Positions 1 to 5,149 are shown, numbered from the stretch's first letter. The stretch is DNA of 5,463 nt from an uncultured Sphingomonadales bacterium (GCA_903868655.1 CAIPWG010000341.1:1-5463); one strand, 5' to 3'. The notes: a model not told the origin generated them from the sequence alone. Program-made: numbers and translations.

Positions 1-375
1 ATCGGGCATATGCACCAGTCGCACTGACCTGCCAAAGATCGCCGACAGCCATTGCGCGGCCGCATCGCCCGCATCGCAGGCACGCACTGCATCGCTCCAT
101 ACGCGCACCGGCAAGTCCGGGGCCGAAACCGGCTCGGCAACCGTTACAGTTCCTGCCTGGTGGTGGGTCAGGACCAGTCCGTCCGGCGCAACGTCGGCAT
201 GAATTTTTGCCATCAACGGAAATTCGCGCCGGGTCATAAAGCGGCCATCGGGAGTGACGACCATCCAGCGCCGGTCTCCAGCCAATCCGCGCGGCTCAAC
301 CAGAGCCTGCTCCATCGCTTGTCCACCCAGCGATTTGACCGGGTAGAGATGCAGTGAAGCGACACGCATGATCAT
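1..375 (-). CDS. MOSC N-terminal beta-barrel domain protein (YcbX-like), partial
   Basis: The gene runs off the left edge, so only the first 125 residues are present. The N-terminus reads as a MOSC_N (beta-barrel) domain: YPVKSLGG at residues 11-18, GLAGDRRWMVV at 30-40, a GRFMTRREFPLMAKI stretch at 44-58 and a VWSD motif at 92-95. This pattern is typical of YcbX-type proteins, whose C-terminal MOSC domain (outside the window) is related to the C-terminus of molybdenum-cofactor sulfurase. Some relatives take part in molybdenum-dependent detoxification of N-hydroxylated compounds; the exact substrate here is unknown. I chose the ATG at 375 because it overlaps the sufE stop as ATGA and has a G-rich stretch (GGGGG) 7 bases upstream; a second in-frame ATG lies two codons later (369). 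The overlap implies translational coupling with sufE. The family call is confident, the function is not. Confidence 0.88.
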   Translation of the reverse strand, partial: MIMRVASLHLYPVKSLGGQAMEQALVEPRGLAGDRRWMVVTPDGRFMTRREFPLMAKIHADVAPDGLVLTHHQAGTVTVAEPVSAPDLPVRVWSDAVRACDAGDAAAQWLSAIFGRSVRLVHMPD

Positions 376-788
376 GGCACGACCCCCGCGATCCGCGCGG
401 CGTGTTCGCGCACCAGCGAAATCATGTTGGGCAGACCCTGCGTGCGATTGGATGACAGCTGGCGCTTCAGATCAAACCGGTCGAGCACAGCGGCAATATC
501 GGTTTCGGCGACTTCTCCGGCAGGATGATCCTGTACCGCCGCCAGCACCAGCGCGACAATTCCTTTGGTGATTGCGGCATTGCTGTCTGCCAGAAAATGC
601 AAGCCGGCCCCTTCAGCTTCGATCGGATAGACCCACACGCTTGCCGAACAGCCACGCACCAACGTGGCATCGGTTTTCAACGCTTCGGGCATGGGCTCCA
701 ACTCGCGGCCGAGATCGATCAGCAGCCGATAGCGGTCATCACCATCAAGAAATTCGTATTCGTCGTAAATATCATCGAGTGTGCGCAT
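372..788 (-). CDS. sufE: SufE family cysteine desulfuration protein
   Basis: A 138-residue protein, the usual SufE length. SufE accepts persulfide sulfur from the cysteine desulfurase SufS and passes it to Fe-S cluster assembly in the cytoplasm. The active-site loop is visible as RGCSASVW, with the sulfur-accepting cysteine at residue 47. Other SufE hallmarks are the YRLLIDLGREL helix (20-30), the ADSNAAITKGIVALVL segment after the loop, and SNRTQGLPNM near the C-terminus. The ATG at 788 has an AGGGCAGGGG ribosome site just upstream. The gene begins 25 bases after the CPBP protease stop and overlaps the MOSC gene by four bases. No sufBCDS genes are visible here, so this copy stands apart from a suf operon, at least on this side. 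Its partner may be the main SufS or a different sulfur-using protein such as the coupled MOSC protein. Confidence 0.93.
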   Translation of the reverse strand: MRTLDDIYDEYEFLDGDDRYRLLIDLGRELEPMPEALKTDATLVRGCSASVWVYPIEAEGAGLHFLADSNAAITKGIVALVLAAVQDHPAGEVAETDIAAVLDRFDLKRQLSSNRTQGLPNMISLVREHAARIAGVVP

Positions 789-813
789 GCCCCTGCCCTA
801 GCGCCGCCCAAAA

Positions 814-1677
814 TCAGAAGGAAACGGTTTTTTGGGTACGCCACCTCGGCACCGTGATGCCCTGGCGTCGCAGCGCCAACGTCAACAGCCCAAAACCAGC
901 TGCCGTTGCCACAGCAACGGCTACAACGCTCGCCTCAAGCCCAAAGGCACCGCCGGTAAGCCAATCCGGCCCCGATCGCATGGTGATCAGCAGGCCGTCG
1001 GCCGTCTTTCCGCCCGAAACCGGCACCGAAAACACCCACCCTTGCGAAAAATTCCATCCGGCATGGATACCCACTGCCAACCAAAGCCGCCGCGTCAGCA
1101 AATAGGCCGCGCCCAGCAAAATGCCTGCCTCGGTCGCGATCGCAAACGCCGAAAACCAGGATGCACCGGGGTTGAACAGATGTGCTGCGCCAAAAAATGC
1201 CGCAGTAACACCCAGCGCAGCCCACGTTCCCAACAACGCCTCGACATGCCGGAACAGGATGCCGCGAAACAGAGTTTCTTCGACTACCCCGCTGGTGATC
1301 GCCATTGCCAGCATCGTCCACAAGGCGCCGATACTGGAAATGCCGCGCACTCCCACAATCGACAGACCACCCAGCAGGGCCACCAGGCCCGCCATGGCGC
1401 TGAACAATGCGACCCCGAACACCACGCCGCCACCCAGTTCGGGCAAAGCGCCTGCAGCGGCAAACTCGGCATCGGTGCGCCGTTCCAGCCAGCGTTGCAG
1501 CCCTTTCCACACCGCGATGATCGCCAAAGCCAGCACCAGCCCACCCAGTGCCTTGGCCGGGCCCTGCCCAAGTTGCAACATATGCGCGCCAAGCGAGACC
1601 AGCGAGGCAACCAGGATCACCGCCACGGCTTCGATCAACAGCAGGCTCAGCGGATATCGCAGAATACGCAGGACCAT
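814..1677 (-). CDS. CPBP family intramembrane glutamic endopeptidase (CAAX-protease/ABI family)
   Basis: A 287-residue, very hydrophobic protein with several predicted membrane helices (about residues 11-31, 43-57, 83-104, 117-131, 151-167, 176-194, 249-270). It carries the CPBP motifs in order: EETLFRG at 133-139 (paired glutamates E133/E134 and R138), FFGAAH at 161-166 (H166), and HAGWNF at 205-210 (H205 and N209). These are the catalytic or presumed catalytic residues of the Rce1-like membrane protease superfamily, so the enzyme looks active. Bacterial members have varied and mostly unknown substrates. The start at 1677 is backed by a GGGAG ribosome site (plus positions 1685-1689). It follows the last small psp-like gene by 24 bases with no visible hairpin terminator. 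A role in envelope stress is possible from context only. Confidence 0.9.
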   Translation of the reverse strand: MVLRILRYPLSLLLIEAVAVILVASLVSLGAHMLQLGQGPAKALGGLVLALAIIAVWKGLQRWLERRTDAEFAAAGALPELGGGVVFGVALFSAMAGLVALLGGLSIVGVRGISSIGALWTMLAMAITSGVVEETLFRGILFRHVEALLGTWAALGVTAAFFGAAHLFNPGASWFSAFAIATEAGILLGAAYLLTRRLWLAVGIHAGWNFSQGWVFSVPVSGGKTADGLLITMRSGPDWLTGGAFGLEASVVAVAVATAAGFGLLTLALRRQGITVPRWRTQKTVSF

Positions 1678-1701
1678 GTCCGGGCTCCCGAAGTTTGACA
1701 G

Positions 1702-1944
1702 TCAGCGGTCGCGCAAGGCGTCGATTTCGTGCGCGAGGTTCAGGCTGCTGCGGTTGTCGGTAATGATCCGTTCGAGCACTGCAATACGGCTGTTGAGCGC
1801 GGCGACTTCGCGGGCGAGTGCGGCGGTCTCGGTTGTGTCACCGCGTAAGACCTCGATTCGCGCCATCGCAATATGGCGACTGCGCATGACTTTGGCGAAC
1901 GACGTGATTGCGACGATGATTACGATAGCGAGCCAGAAATGCAT
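1702..1944 (-). CDS. Small single-pass membrane protein, PspB-like, last of the psp cluster
   Basis: I do not recognise this as a named family. The 80-residue protein starts with a membrane segment (HFWLAIVIIVAITSFA, residues 2-17), then a basic stretch (RSRH), then a helical, coiled-coil-prone region (about 40-62) ending in LERIITD (57-63) and LAHEIDALRDR (70-80). This layout, an N-terminal anchor followed by a short cytoplasmic coiled coil, is that of PspB. It shares LERIITD exactly with the 91-residue protein encoded just upstream. An upstream in-frame TTG at 1959 would add five residues, but the bases TTGAGGA there form the ribosome site (GAGGA at plus 1953-1957, 8 bases from the ATG), so the ATG at 1944 is preferred. 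The gene follows the 91-residue gene after a 33-base gap. It is likely part of the psp operon and acts at the inner membrane (inference). Confidence 0.8.
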   Translation of the reverse strand: MHFWLAIVIIVAITSFAKVMRSRHIAMARIEVLRGDTTETAALAREVAALNSRIAVLERIITDNRSSLNLAHEIDALRDR

Positions 1945-1952
1945 GGATGCAA

Positions 1953-1957
1953 TCCTC
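1953..1957 (-). promoter_or_regulatory. Ribosome binding site deciding the start of the 80-residue gene
   Basis: On the minus strand the sequence TTGAGGATTGCATCCATG places GAGGA 8 bases before the ATG at 1944. The competing TTG start at 1959 overlaps this site and has no good ribosome site of its own. Confidence 0.65.
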
Positions 1958-1977
1958 AAAGAAAAAGCCGCGAGGGC

Positions 1978-2253
1978 CTATTGCAGCTTCTTGCTGGCGA
2001 CATCCGGCGCATCGTCGGAACGCAAAGCTTCGATTTCACTGGCAAGGTTGGCGCCGCGATCGGTGATGATCCGTTCCAGCACGCGCACCCGGTCTTCGAG
2101 CCTGGTGGTCTGCGCGGCATATTGCGCGGCCTGTTCCGCGGTCGATCGTGCGCGGATTTCCTCGATGCGACGCTGATGCTTGGTCCAGATCGCAAAGAAC
2201 GGGATCATCAACGCGGTCAGCGGGATGAGTAGAGCGAGGCTTCCGTTATCCAT
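1978..2253 (-). CDS. Small single-pass membrane protein, PspB-like, psp cluster
   Basis: A 91-residue protein. Residues 6-23 (LALLIPLTALMIPFFAIW) form one membrane helix, with wording close to the PspB N-terminus (a small residue run, IPLT, then IW). A basic patch KHQRR follows, then a long helix that is likely a coiled coil (about 30-62). The C-terminal part carries RLEDRVRVLERIITD (51-65) and LASEIEALR (70-78). PspB has a comparable RLEDRMTTVERLV stretch, and the PspC tail ends in the same LA-x-EIE-x-LR form. A GGGGGGA ribosome site lies about 8 bases before the ATG at 2253. It is placed 30 bases after the pspC stop. I infer an inner-membrane partner in Psp signalling, perhaps a duplicated PspB. 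It has no standard name that I know. Confidence 0.83.
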   Translation of the reverse strand: MDNGSLALLIPLTALMIPFFAIWTKHQRRIEEIRARSTAEQAAQYAAQTTRLEDRVRVLERIITDRGANLASEIEALRSDDAPDVASKKLQ

Positions 2254-2283
2254 TGGTGATTCCCCCCGGAGAGACGTTGCTTG

Positions 2284-2661
2284 TCAGCGCAGTTCTTCGA
2301 TTTCTGCGGCAAGACGCGGATTGGACGACACATAGTAGGCTTCGACTTCGGCCAGGCGACGATCGAGATCGCGGAACTGGGCACGGACTTCGCGGGCCGT
2401 GCGAGCTGGCGACTGGCGCACACCTTGCCAGAATTTCTGTTCCTGCGCATCGGCATAGAGACTGTGCGGCTTGTTTTCGGACAGGAAACCAAGCGCGATA
2501 TAGATCACCGGCATGAACCCCATCCCGCAGACGGTCAGCACGACAAAAGCCAGCCTGATCCACAACACATCCAGCCCGATATAGTCGGCGATGCCCGCGC
2601 ATACCCCCATCCATTTGCCATTGGCTTTGTCACGATAGAATTTGGTGCGTGCGGTGTTCAT
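2284..2661 (-). CDS. pspC: Envelope stress response membrane protein PspC
   Basis: A 125-residue protein with an N-terminal PspC domain: FYRDKANGKWMGVCAGIADYIG (8-29), then DVLWIRLAFVVLTV and a membrane region reaching about residue 61 (GFL). PspC sits in the inner membrane with PspB and relays stress by binding PspA away from PspF. The C-terminal half (about 66-125) is charged and helical (REVRAQFRDLDRRLAEVEAYY), and the last residues read LAAEIEELR, matching the ends of the two small proteins that follow. The start ATG overlaps the pspB stop by four bases (ATGA), a sign of translational coupling. Its length is close to enterobacterial PspC (about 119 residues). The identification rests on the PspC domain signature and on gene order. 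Confidence 0.95.
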   Translation of the reverse strand: MNTARTKFYRDKANGKWMGVCAGIADYIGLDVLWIRLAFVVLTVCGMGFMPVIYIALGFLSENKPHSLYADAQEQKFWQGVRQSPARTAREVRAQFRDLDRRLAEVEAYYVSSNPRLAAEIEELR

Positions 2662-2966
2662 CGGCCGGCTCCCTTTTTGGCGGCAAGCATGCGTTCCAGT
2701 TCGGTCATTGGTTCGTCAGTTTCGGCGATCGCACCACGACCCAGCGGACGAAAATCGGGATGATCGGCGGCAACCAGCCGTTCAACCGTGGTCATGCGAT
2801 CTTCGAGCCGACGCGCCAAACGGTACAATTCGTCGAGCAGCGCCTCATCGCCCGTGGTGAGAGTGGCGGCGGTTTTCCACCGCGTGACATAGTGCAAAAT
2901 GATCCAGGGCAGAAAAATGAACAGCGATACGATCGCGATCAAGCCCATGACATCGCCGGAATCCAT
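2658..2966 (-). CDS. pspB: Envelope stress response membrane protein PspB
   Basis: A 102-residue protein. Residues 7-28 (MGLIAIVSLFIFLPWIILHYVT) form the single N-terminal membrane helix, including the P-W-x-x-LHY element seen in PspB. The cytoplasmic part has RLARRLEDRMTTVERLVAADHPDFR (49-73), which matches the conserved PspB end (coiled coil, then an A-x-HP-x-[WF]-R motif). E. coli PspB stops there at 74 residues, but this protein goes on for about 28 more residues (ETDEPMTELERMLAAKKGAGR). That tail contains a second short amphipathic helix. PspB works with PspC as membrane sensor and PspA-binding partner. The gene starts three bases after the pspA stop and has a very strong ribosome site inside the pspA end. 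Confidence 0.94.
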   Translation of the reverse strand: MDSGDVMGLIAIVSLFIFLPWIILHYVTRWKTAATLTTGDEALLDELYRLARRLEDRMTTVERLVAADHPDFRPLGRGAIAETDEPMTELERMLAAKKGAGR

Positions 2967-2969
2967 GGC

Positions 2970-3653
2970 TCAGCCCTCCTTGCCGGTGTCGGATTGGGAC
3001 AGCGCGCGTTTCATCGCAGCCAGTTCCTCATCAATCTTGTCTTCGCCGGCCAGTGCCGCGATCTCGTCGGCCAGTGTCGGCTTGGCACCAGCCAGATTGA
3101 GTGCCTCGGCGCGGCCTTCGGCATCATCGACCCGGCGTTCAAGGTGATCGAACCGCGCCAGTGCCTCGTCGACGCGCTCGCTGGTCATCAGCTGGCGCAA
3201 ACGCACACGGTTTTCAGCAGATTCGAGCCGCGCGGCAATCACGCCCTGTCGACTGCGGGCTTCGCGCAGCCGCGTCTGCAGCTTTTCGATATCGGTCTCA
3301 TAAGCGCGCAGCGAGTCCGCCAGGATGGCAATTTCCTTGCGCAGTTGCTCGGCCATGTCGGCTGCCTTTTTCTTCTCGATCAGTGCGCCGCGTGCCAGAT
3401 CCTCGCGGTTCTTTGACAATGCCAGCTGCGCCTTGTCGCCCCAATCGGCCTGCAGGCGCTCGAGCTTGTCGACATGGCGCTGCATTTCCTTCTGATCGGC
3501 GATACTGCGTGCGGCCGAGGCCCGCACTTCGACCAGCGTTTCTTCCATTTCAAGAATGATCATGCGGATCATCTTCACCGGGTCTTCGGCGCGGTCGATC
3601 AAGTCGGAAAAATTGGCAGCAATGATATCGCGAGTGCGCGAAAAGATACCCAT
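2970..3653 (-). CDS. pspA: Phage shock protein A (PspA/IM30, ESCRT-III-like membrane stabiliser and PspF inhibitor)
   Basis: A 227-residue protein, close to the 222 residues of E. coli PspA. PspA binds and inhibits PspF in resting cells and, under stress, forms large oligomers on the inner membrane that limit proton leakage. Hallmarks: MGIFSRTRDIIAANFSDLID (1-20), AEDP (22-25), ILEMEETLVEVR (33-44), EDLARGALIEKK (84-95), and a long run of coiled-coil helices up to about residue 185, ending in ALARFDHLERRVDDAE. I chose the ATG at 3653 because it gives the family's standard MGIFSR start and lies 8 bases from a GGAG ribosome site. An ATG two codons earlier (3659) is only 2 bases from that site. 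The reading frame stays open upstream to an ATG at 3785, which would add 44 residues with no family resemblance. That longer form is unlikely but is noted separately. Confidence 0.96.
   Translation of the reverse strand: MGIFSRTRDIIAANFSDLIDRAEDPVKMIRMIILEMEETLVEVRASAARSIADQKEMQRHVDKLERLQADWGDKAQLALSKNREDLARGALIEKKKAADMAEQLRKEIAILADSLRAYETDIEKLQTRLREARSRQGVIAARLESAENRVRLRQLMTSERVDEALARFDHLERRVDDAEGRAEALNLAGAKPTLADEIAALAGEDKIDEELAAMKRALSQSDTGKEG
2975..2981 (-). promoter_or_regulatory. Strong ribosome binding site for pspB
   Basis: AAGGAGG on the minus strand, 8 bases before the pspB ATG at 2966 and inside the last codons of pspA. It is a near-perfect Shine-Dalgarno match, the strongest in the cluster. 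Confidence 0.8.
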
Positions 3654-3781
3654 GGGCATGGCTCCGGTACGGGGGAAACGGGGTTGGATGGCGGCCGAAG
3701 CTTTCGCCTCCTGATTGACTGCACCATGCTGCCTTGCGGCGATGGCGCGATCAAGTCGCGAAAGTGGCACCGGTGGGGCGG
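3654..3781 (-). other. 128-base leader between the 65-residue gene and pspA, open in the pspA frame
   Basis: No independent gene is seen here. The pspA frame is open throughout and begins with an ATG at 3785 that overlaps the stop of the 65-residue gene (ATGA). The virtual product (MTAPPVPLSRLDRAI... to ...PRTGAMP) has no recognisable domain. The stretch also holds an AGGAGG sequence on the minus strand (within CAGGAGGCGAAAGC) with no start codon at a useful distance. It may be an untranslated spacer, a translated extension of PspA, or the remains of one. Confidence 0.4.
3662..3665 (-). promoter_or_regulatory. Ribosome binding site deciding the pspA start
   Basis: GGAG on the minus strand within CCGGAGCCATGCCCATG. 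The spacing is 8 bases to the ATG at 3653 and 2 bases to the ATG at 3659, which favours the MGIFSR start. Confidence 0.6.
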
Positions 3782-3979
3782 TCATGCGAGTTCACCGGTA
3801 AGTGCCGCCGGGCTGGCGACAACATGCGGGGCAAGACCGGCGTGATCGGACACGATCGGGCGTGACATCGCCACCCCGCTGAGCGCCGCCAGTGCCAGAA
3901 TGCTGGCCACAGCGGCCCGGCCAAATGGCGATGCGATGATGCGAGCGGTGTCAGTCACAGCATGTCTCCAGATCTTCAT
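3782..3979 (-). CDS. Unrecognised 65-residue membrane or secreted peptide, first gene after the sigma54 promoter
   Basis: I do not recognise this gene. The product starts MKIWRHAVTDTARII, has a basic-flanked hydrophobic segment at about 21-38 (RAAVASILALAALSGVAM), and a polar C-terminal part (SRPIVSDHAGLAPHVVASP, 39-57) without cysteines. It could be a single-pass inner-membrane peptide or an exported one with an uncleaved or weakly cleaved signal. The frame is open further upstream to an ATG at 4075, but the sigma54 promoter (4011-4026) lies inside that longer version. The ATG at 3979, about 20 bases after the inferred transcript start, is therefore the sensible start. No good ribosome site precedes it. 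The stop overlaps an ATG in the pspA frame. Position implies induction with psp genes. That it is really translated is likely but not proven. Confidence 0.6.
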   Translation of the reverse strand: MKIWRHAVTDTARIIASPFGRAAVASILALAALSGVAMSRPIVSDHAGLAPHVVASPAALTGELA

Positions 3980-4010
3980 CAGGGCCCGTGATGGGCTATG
4001 CCGAAGTATT

Positions 4011-4026
4011 TGCACGAGCCGTGCCA
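4011..4026 (-). promoter_or_regulatory. Sigma54 (RpoN) promoter of the psp operon
   Basis: The minus strand reads TGGCACG-GCTC-GTGCA from 4026 down to 4011, against the consensus TGGCACG-N4-TTGCA. The -24 element is perfect. The -12 element has one mismatch, with the essential GC kept. The spacing between GG and GC is exactly right. The inferred transcript start is near 4000. It faces the 65-residue gene and pspABC, and the divergent gene encodes the matching activator PspF, as in enterobacterial psp loci. Confidence 0.88.
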
Positions 4027-4082
4027 AACCCGGAAAATCCCCGAATTGTGTGGTTTTCGTTCTCCATGACGCCAAATGTTAT

Positions 4083-4114
4083 GGGAAATATTGCGCAATC
4101 TTGGTGAAATATGC
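4083..4114. promoter_or_regulatory. Candidate PspF enhancer (paired direct repeats)
   Basis: Two related boxes, GGGAAATATTGC (4083-4094) and GGTGAAATATGC (4103-4114), share GAAATAT at a 21-bp distance, two helical turns. A 10-bp perfect palindrome ATTGCGCAAT (4090-4099) lies between and over the first box. The site is about 83-115 bp upstream of the inferred sigma54 transcript start, the distance expected for activator binding. It also overlaps the region where the pspF promoter must be, which would give autorepression as known for E. coli pspF. The repeat is seen directly; binding is inferred. Confidence 0.45.
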
Positions 4115-4119
4115 TATTC
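4091..4119 (+). promoter_or_regulatory. Possible sigma70-type promoter of pspF
   Basis: TTGCGC (4091-4096) and CTATTC (4114-4119) are separated by 17 bases. The match to -35 is fair and to -10 weak. If correct, transcription would begin almost at the pspF ATG, giving a leaderless or nearly leaderless message. Other weak candidates exist upstream, such as TGTTAT at 4077-4082. Confidence 0.25.
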
Positions 4120-4128
4120 CTTGGGAAT
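4116..4128. repeat. Short inverted repeat at the pspF start codon
   Basis: ATTCC-TTG-GGAAT is a perfect 5-bp inverted repeat with a 3-base centre, and its right arm enters the pspF ATG (4127-4129). It could be an operator half-site pair or a small hairpin limiting pspF translation. At this length chance is also possible. Confidence 0.3.
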
Positions 4129-5146
4129 GGATCGCGCGACGCAGCTGATTGGTCAGGCTGGACCCTTTCTGGACGCGGTCGAACGCGCCAGCCGCGCTGC
4201 GCCCTTGCGCCGCCCGGTGCTGGTGATTGGCGAACGCGGCACCGGCAAAGAACTGATCGCCGAACGCCTGCACCACTTGTCGACCCGCTGGCAGGAACCG
4301 CTGGTCACGATGAATTGCGCAGCCCTGCCTGAAACTCTGATCGAAGCCGAACTGTTCGGCCATGAAGCCGGCGCCTTTACCGGCGCTTCGCGCGCACGCG
4401 CAGGCCGGTTTGAAGAAGCCGATCGGGGCACGCTGTTTCTCGACGAACTCGGCACCCTGTCGATGGCTGCGCAGGAACGACTGTTGCGCGTGGTCGAATA
4501 TGGCGAAGTGTCGCGCATCGGATCGTCGCGTCCGATCCGGGTCGATGTGCGGATCGTGGCAGCGACCAATGAAGATCTGCCCCGCATGGCCACTGACGGA
4601 CGGTTCCGCCCCGACTTGCTCGACCGGTTGAGCTTTGAAGTGATCACCCTGCCGCCGCTGCGCGTGCGCGAGGGCGACATCGCCGTTTTGGCCGACCATT
4701 TTGCCCGGCGCATGGCAGCCGAACTCGGCTGGGACAGTTGGCCCGGATTTTCCGATGCGGTTTATACCGCGCTCGAAACACATGGTTGGCCCGGCAATGT
4801 TCGCGAATTGCGCAATGTCGTCGAACGCGCGGTCTATCGCTGGGACAATGCGGCAACGCCGGTGGGCGCAGTACAGTTCGATCCGTTCGATTCACCATGG
4901 AAACCGGTTGGCCAGGCCGAGGCCGCGGCAACCATACCTGCCCCACAAGCGCCAGCACCCGTAACCGCAGCGCTGGATGGCGTTTCCGATTTGCGCACCG
5001 CGGTTGATACGCACGAACGCGCGATCATCGAACATCACCTGGCGCGCAACCGTTTCAACCAGCGCCAGACCGCCAAGGCGCTCGGGCTCAGTTACGACCA
5101 GTTGCGCCATGCCTTGCGCCGCCATGGCCTGATCGATCGGGCCTGA
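4127..5146 (+). CDS. pspF: PspF, sigma54-dependent transcriptional activator of the psp operon
   Basis: A 339-residue AAA+ enhancer-binding protein with no N-terminal receiver domain, as in PspF (E. coli 325 residues). It remodels sigma54-RNA polymerase using ATP and is held inactive by PspA. Seen in order: Walker A GERGTGKE (35-42), the sigma54-contact loop GAFTGA (82-87), Walker B GTLFLDEL (101-108), sensor I AATNED (145-150), the arginine-finger region FRPDLLDRL (160-168), and the sensor II region GWPGNVREL (220-228). An alanine/proline-rich linker (about 262-283) follows, then a Fis-type helix-turn-helix (NRFNQRQTAKALGLSYDQLRHALRRHGL, 308-335). The frame opens earlier at 4076, but MDRATQLIGQ matches the family start, so I chose 4127. 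No clear ribosome site precedes it (only GGGA at the ATG). The gene is divergent from the psp operon and directly followed by recF. Confidence 0.95.
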   Translation: MDRATQLIGQAGPFLDAVERASRAAPLRRPVLVIGERGTGKELIAERLHHLSTRWQEPLVTMNCAALPETLIEAELFGHEAGAFTGASRARAGRFEEADRGTLFLDELGTLSMAAQERLLRVVEYGEVSRIGSSRPIRVDVRIVAATNEDLPRMATDGRFRPDLLDRLSFEVITLPPLRVREGDIAVLADHFARRMAAELGWDSWPGFSDAVYTALETHGWPGNVRELRNVVERAVYRWDNAATPVGAVQFDPFDSPWKPVGQAEAAATIPAPQAPAPVTAALDGVSDLRTAVDTHERAIIEHHLARNRFNQRQTAKALGLSYDQLRHALRRHGLIDRA

Positions 5147-5149
5147 CCT

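Noticed and set aside
1694..1700. TTGACA-like -35 on the plus strand between the small gene and the protease gene
   Set aside because: It faces the wrong way for every gene nearby and has no matching -10.
1121..2176. Long plus-strand open frame (351 codons) opposite the protease and small genes
   Set aside because: It is antisense to well-supported genes and its product is low-complexity, rich in Ser/Arg/Ala without domain features, as expected for the shadow of high-GC genes.
3765..3779. Second sigma54-like sequence, TGGCACC then GGGC, on the plus strand
   Set aside because: The spacing fits but the -12 element is poor (GGGC) and it points antisense into the 65-residue gene; likely chance in GC-rich DNA.
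3978..3992. Near-palindrome ATCAGGGCCCGTGAT over the start of the 65-residue gene
   Set aside because: Centred on GGGCCC without a loop and imperfect by one base; it may mask the start codon but chance is likely in this base composition.
4036..4048. IHF-like site AATCCCCGAATTG between enhancer and sigma54 promoter
   Set aside because: The position would suit DNA bending as in E. coli psp, but two of the core consensus bases are wrong; too weak to annotate.
3980..4075. Upstream extension of the 65-residue gene to an ATG at 4075
   Set aside because: The sigma54 promoter at 4011-4026 lies inside it, so the psp transcript would not contain the upstream start.
4076..4126. Upstream extension of pspF by 17 residues from ATG 4076
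   Set aside because: The added residues do not resemble PspF, and the stretch holds the enhancer-like repeats and probable promoter.
4079..4783. Minus-strand open frame (234 codons) opposite pspF
   Set aside because: It is fully antisense to pspF, has no recognisable domain, and covers the pspF promoter region; a shadow frame.
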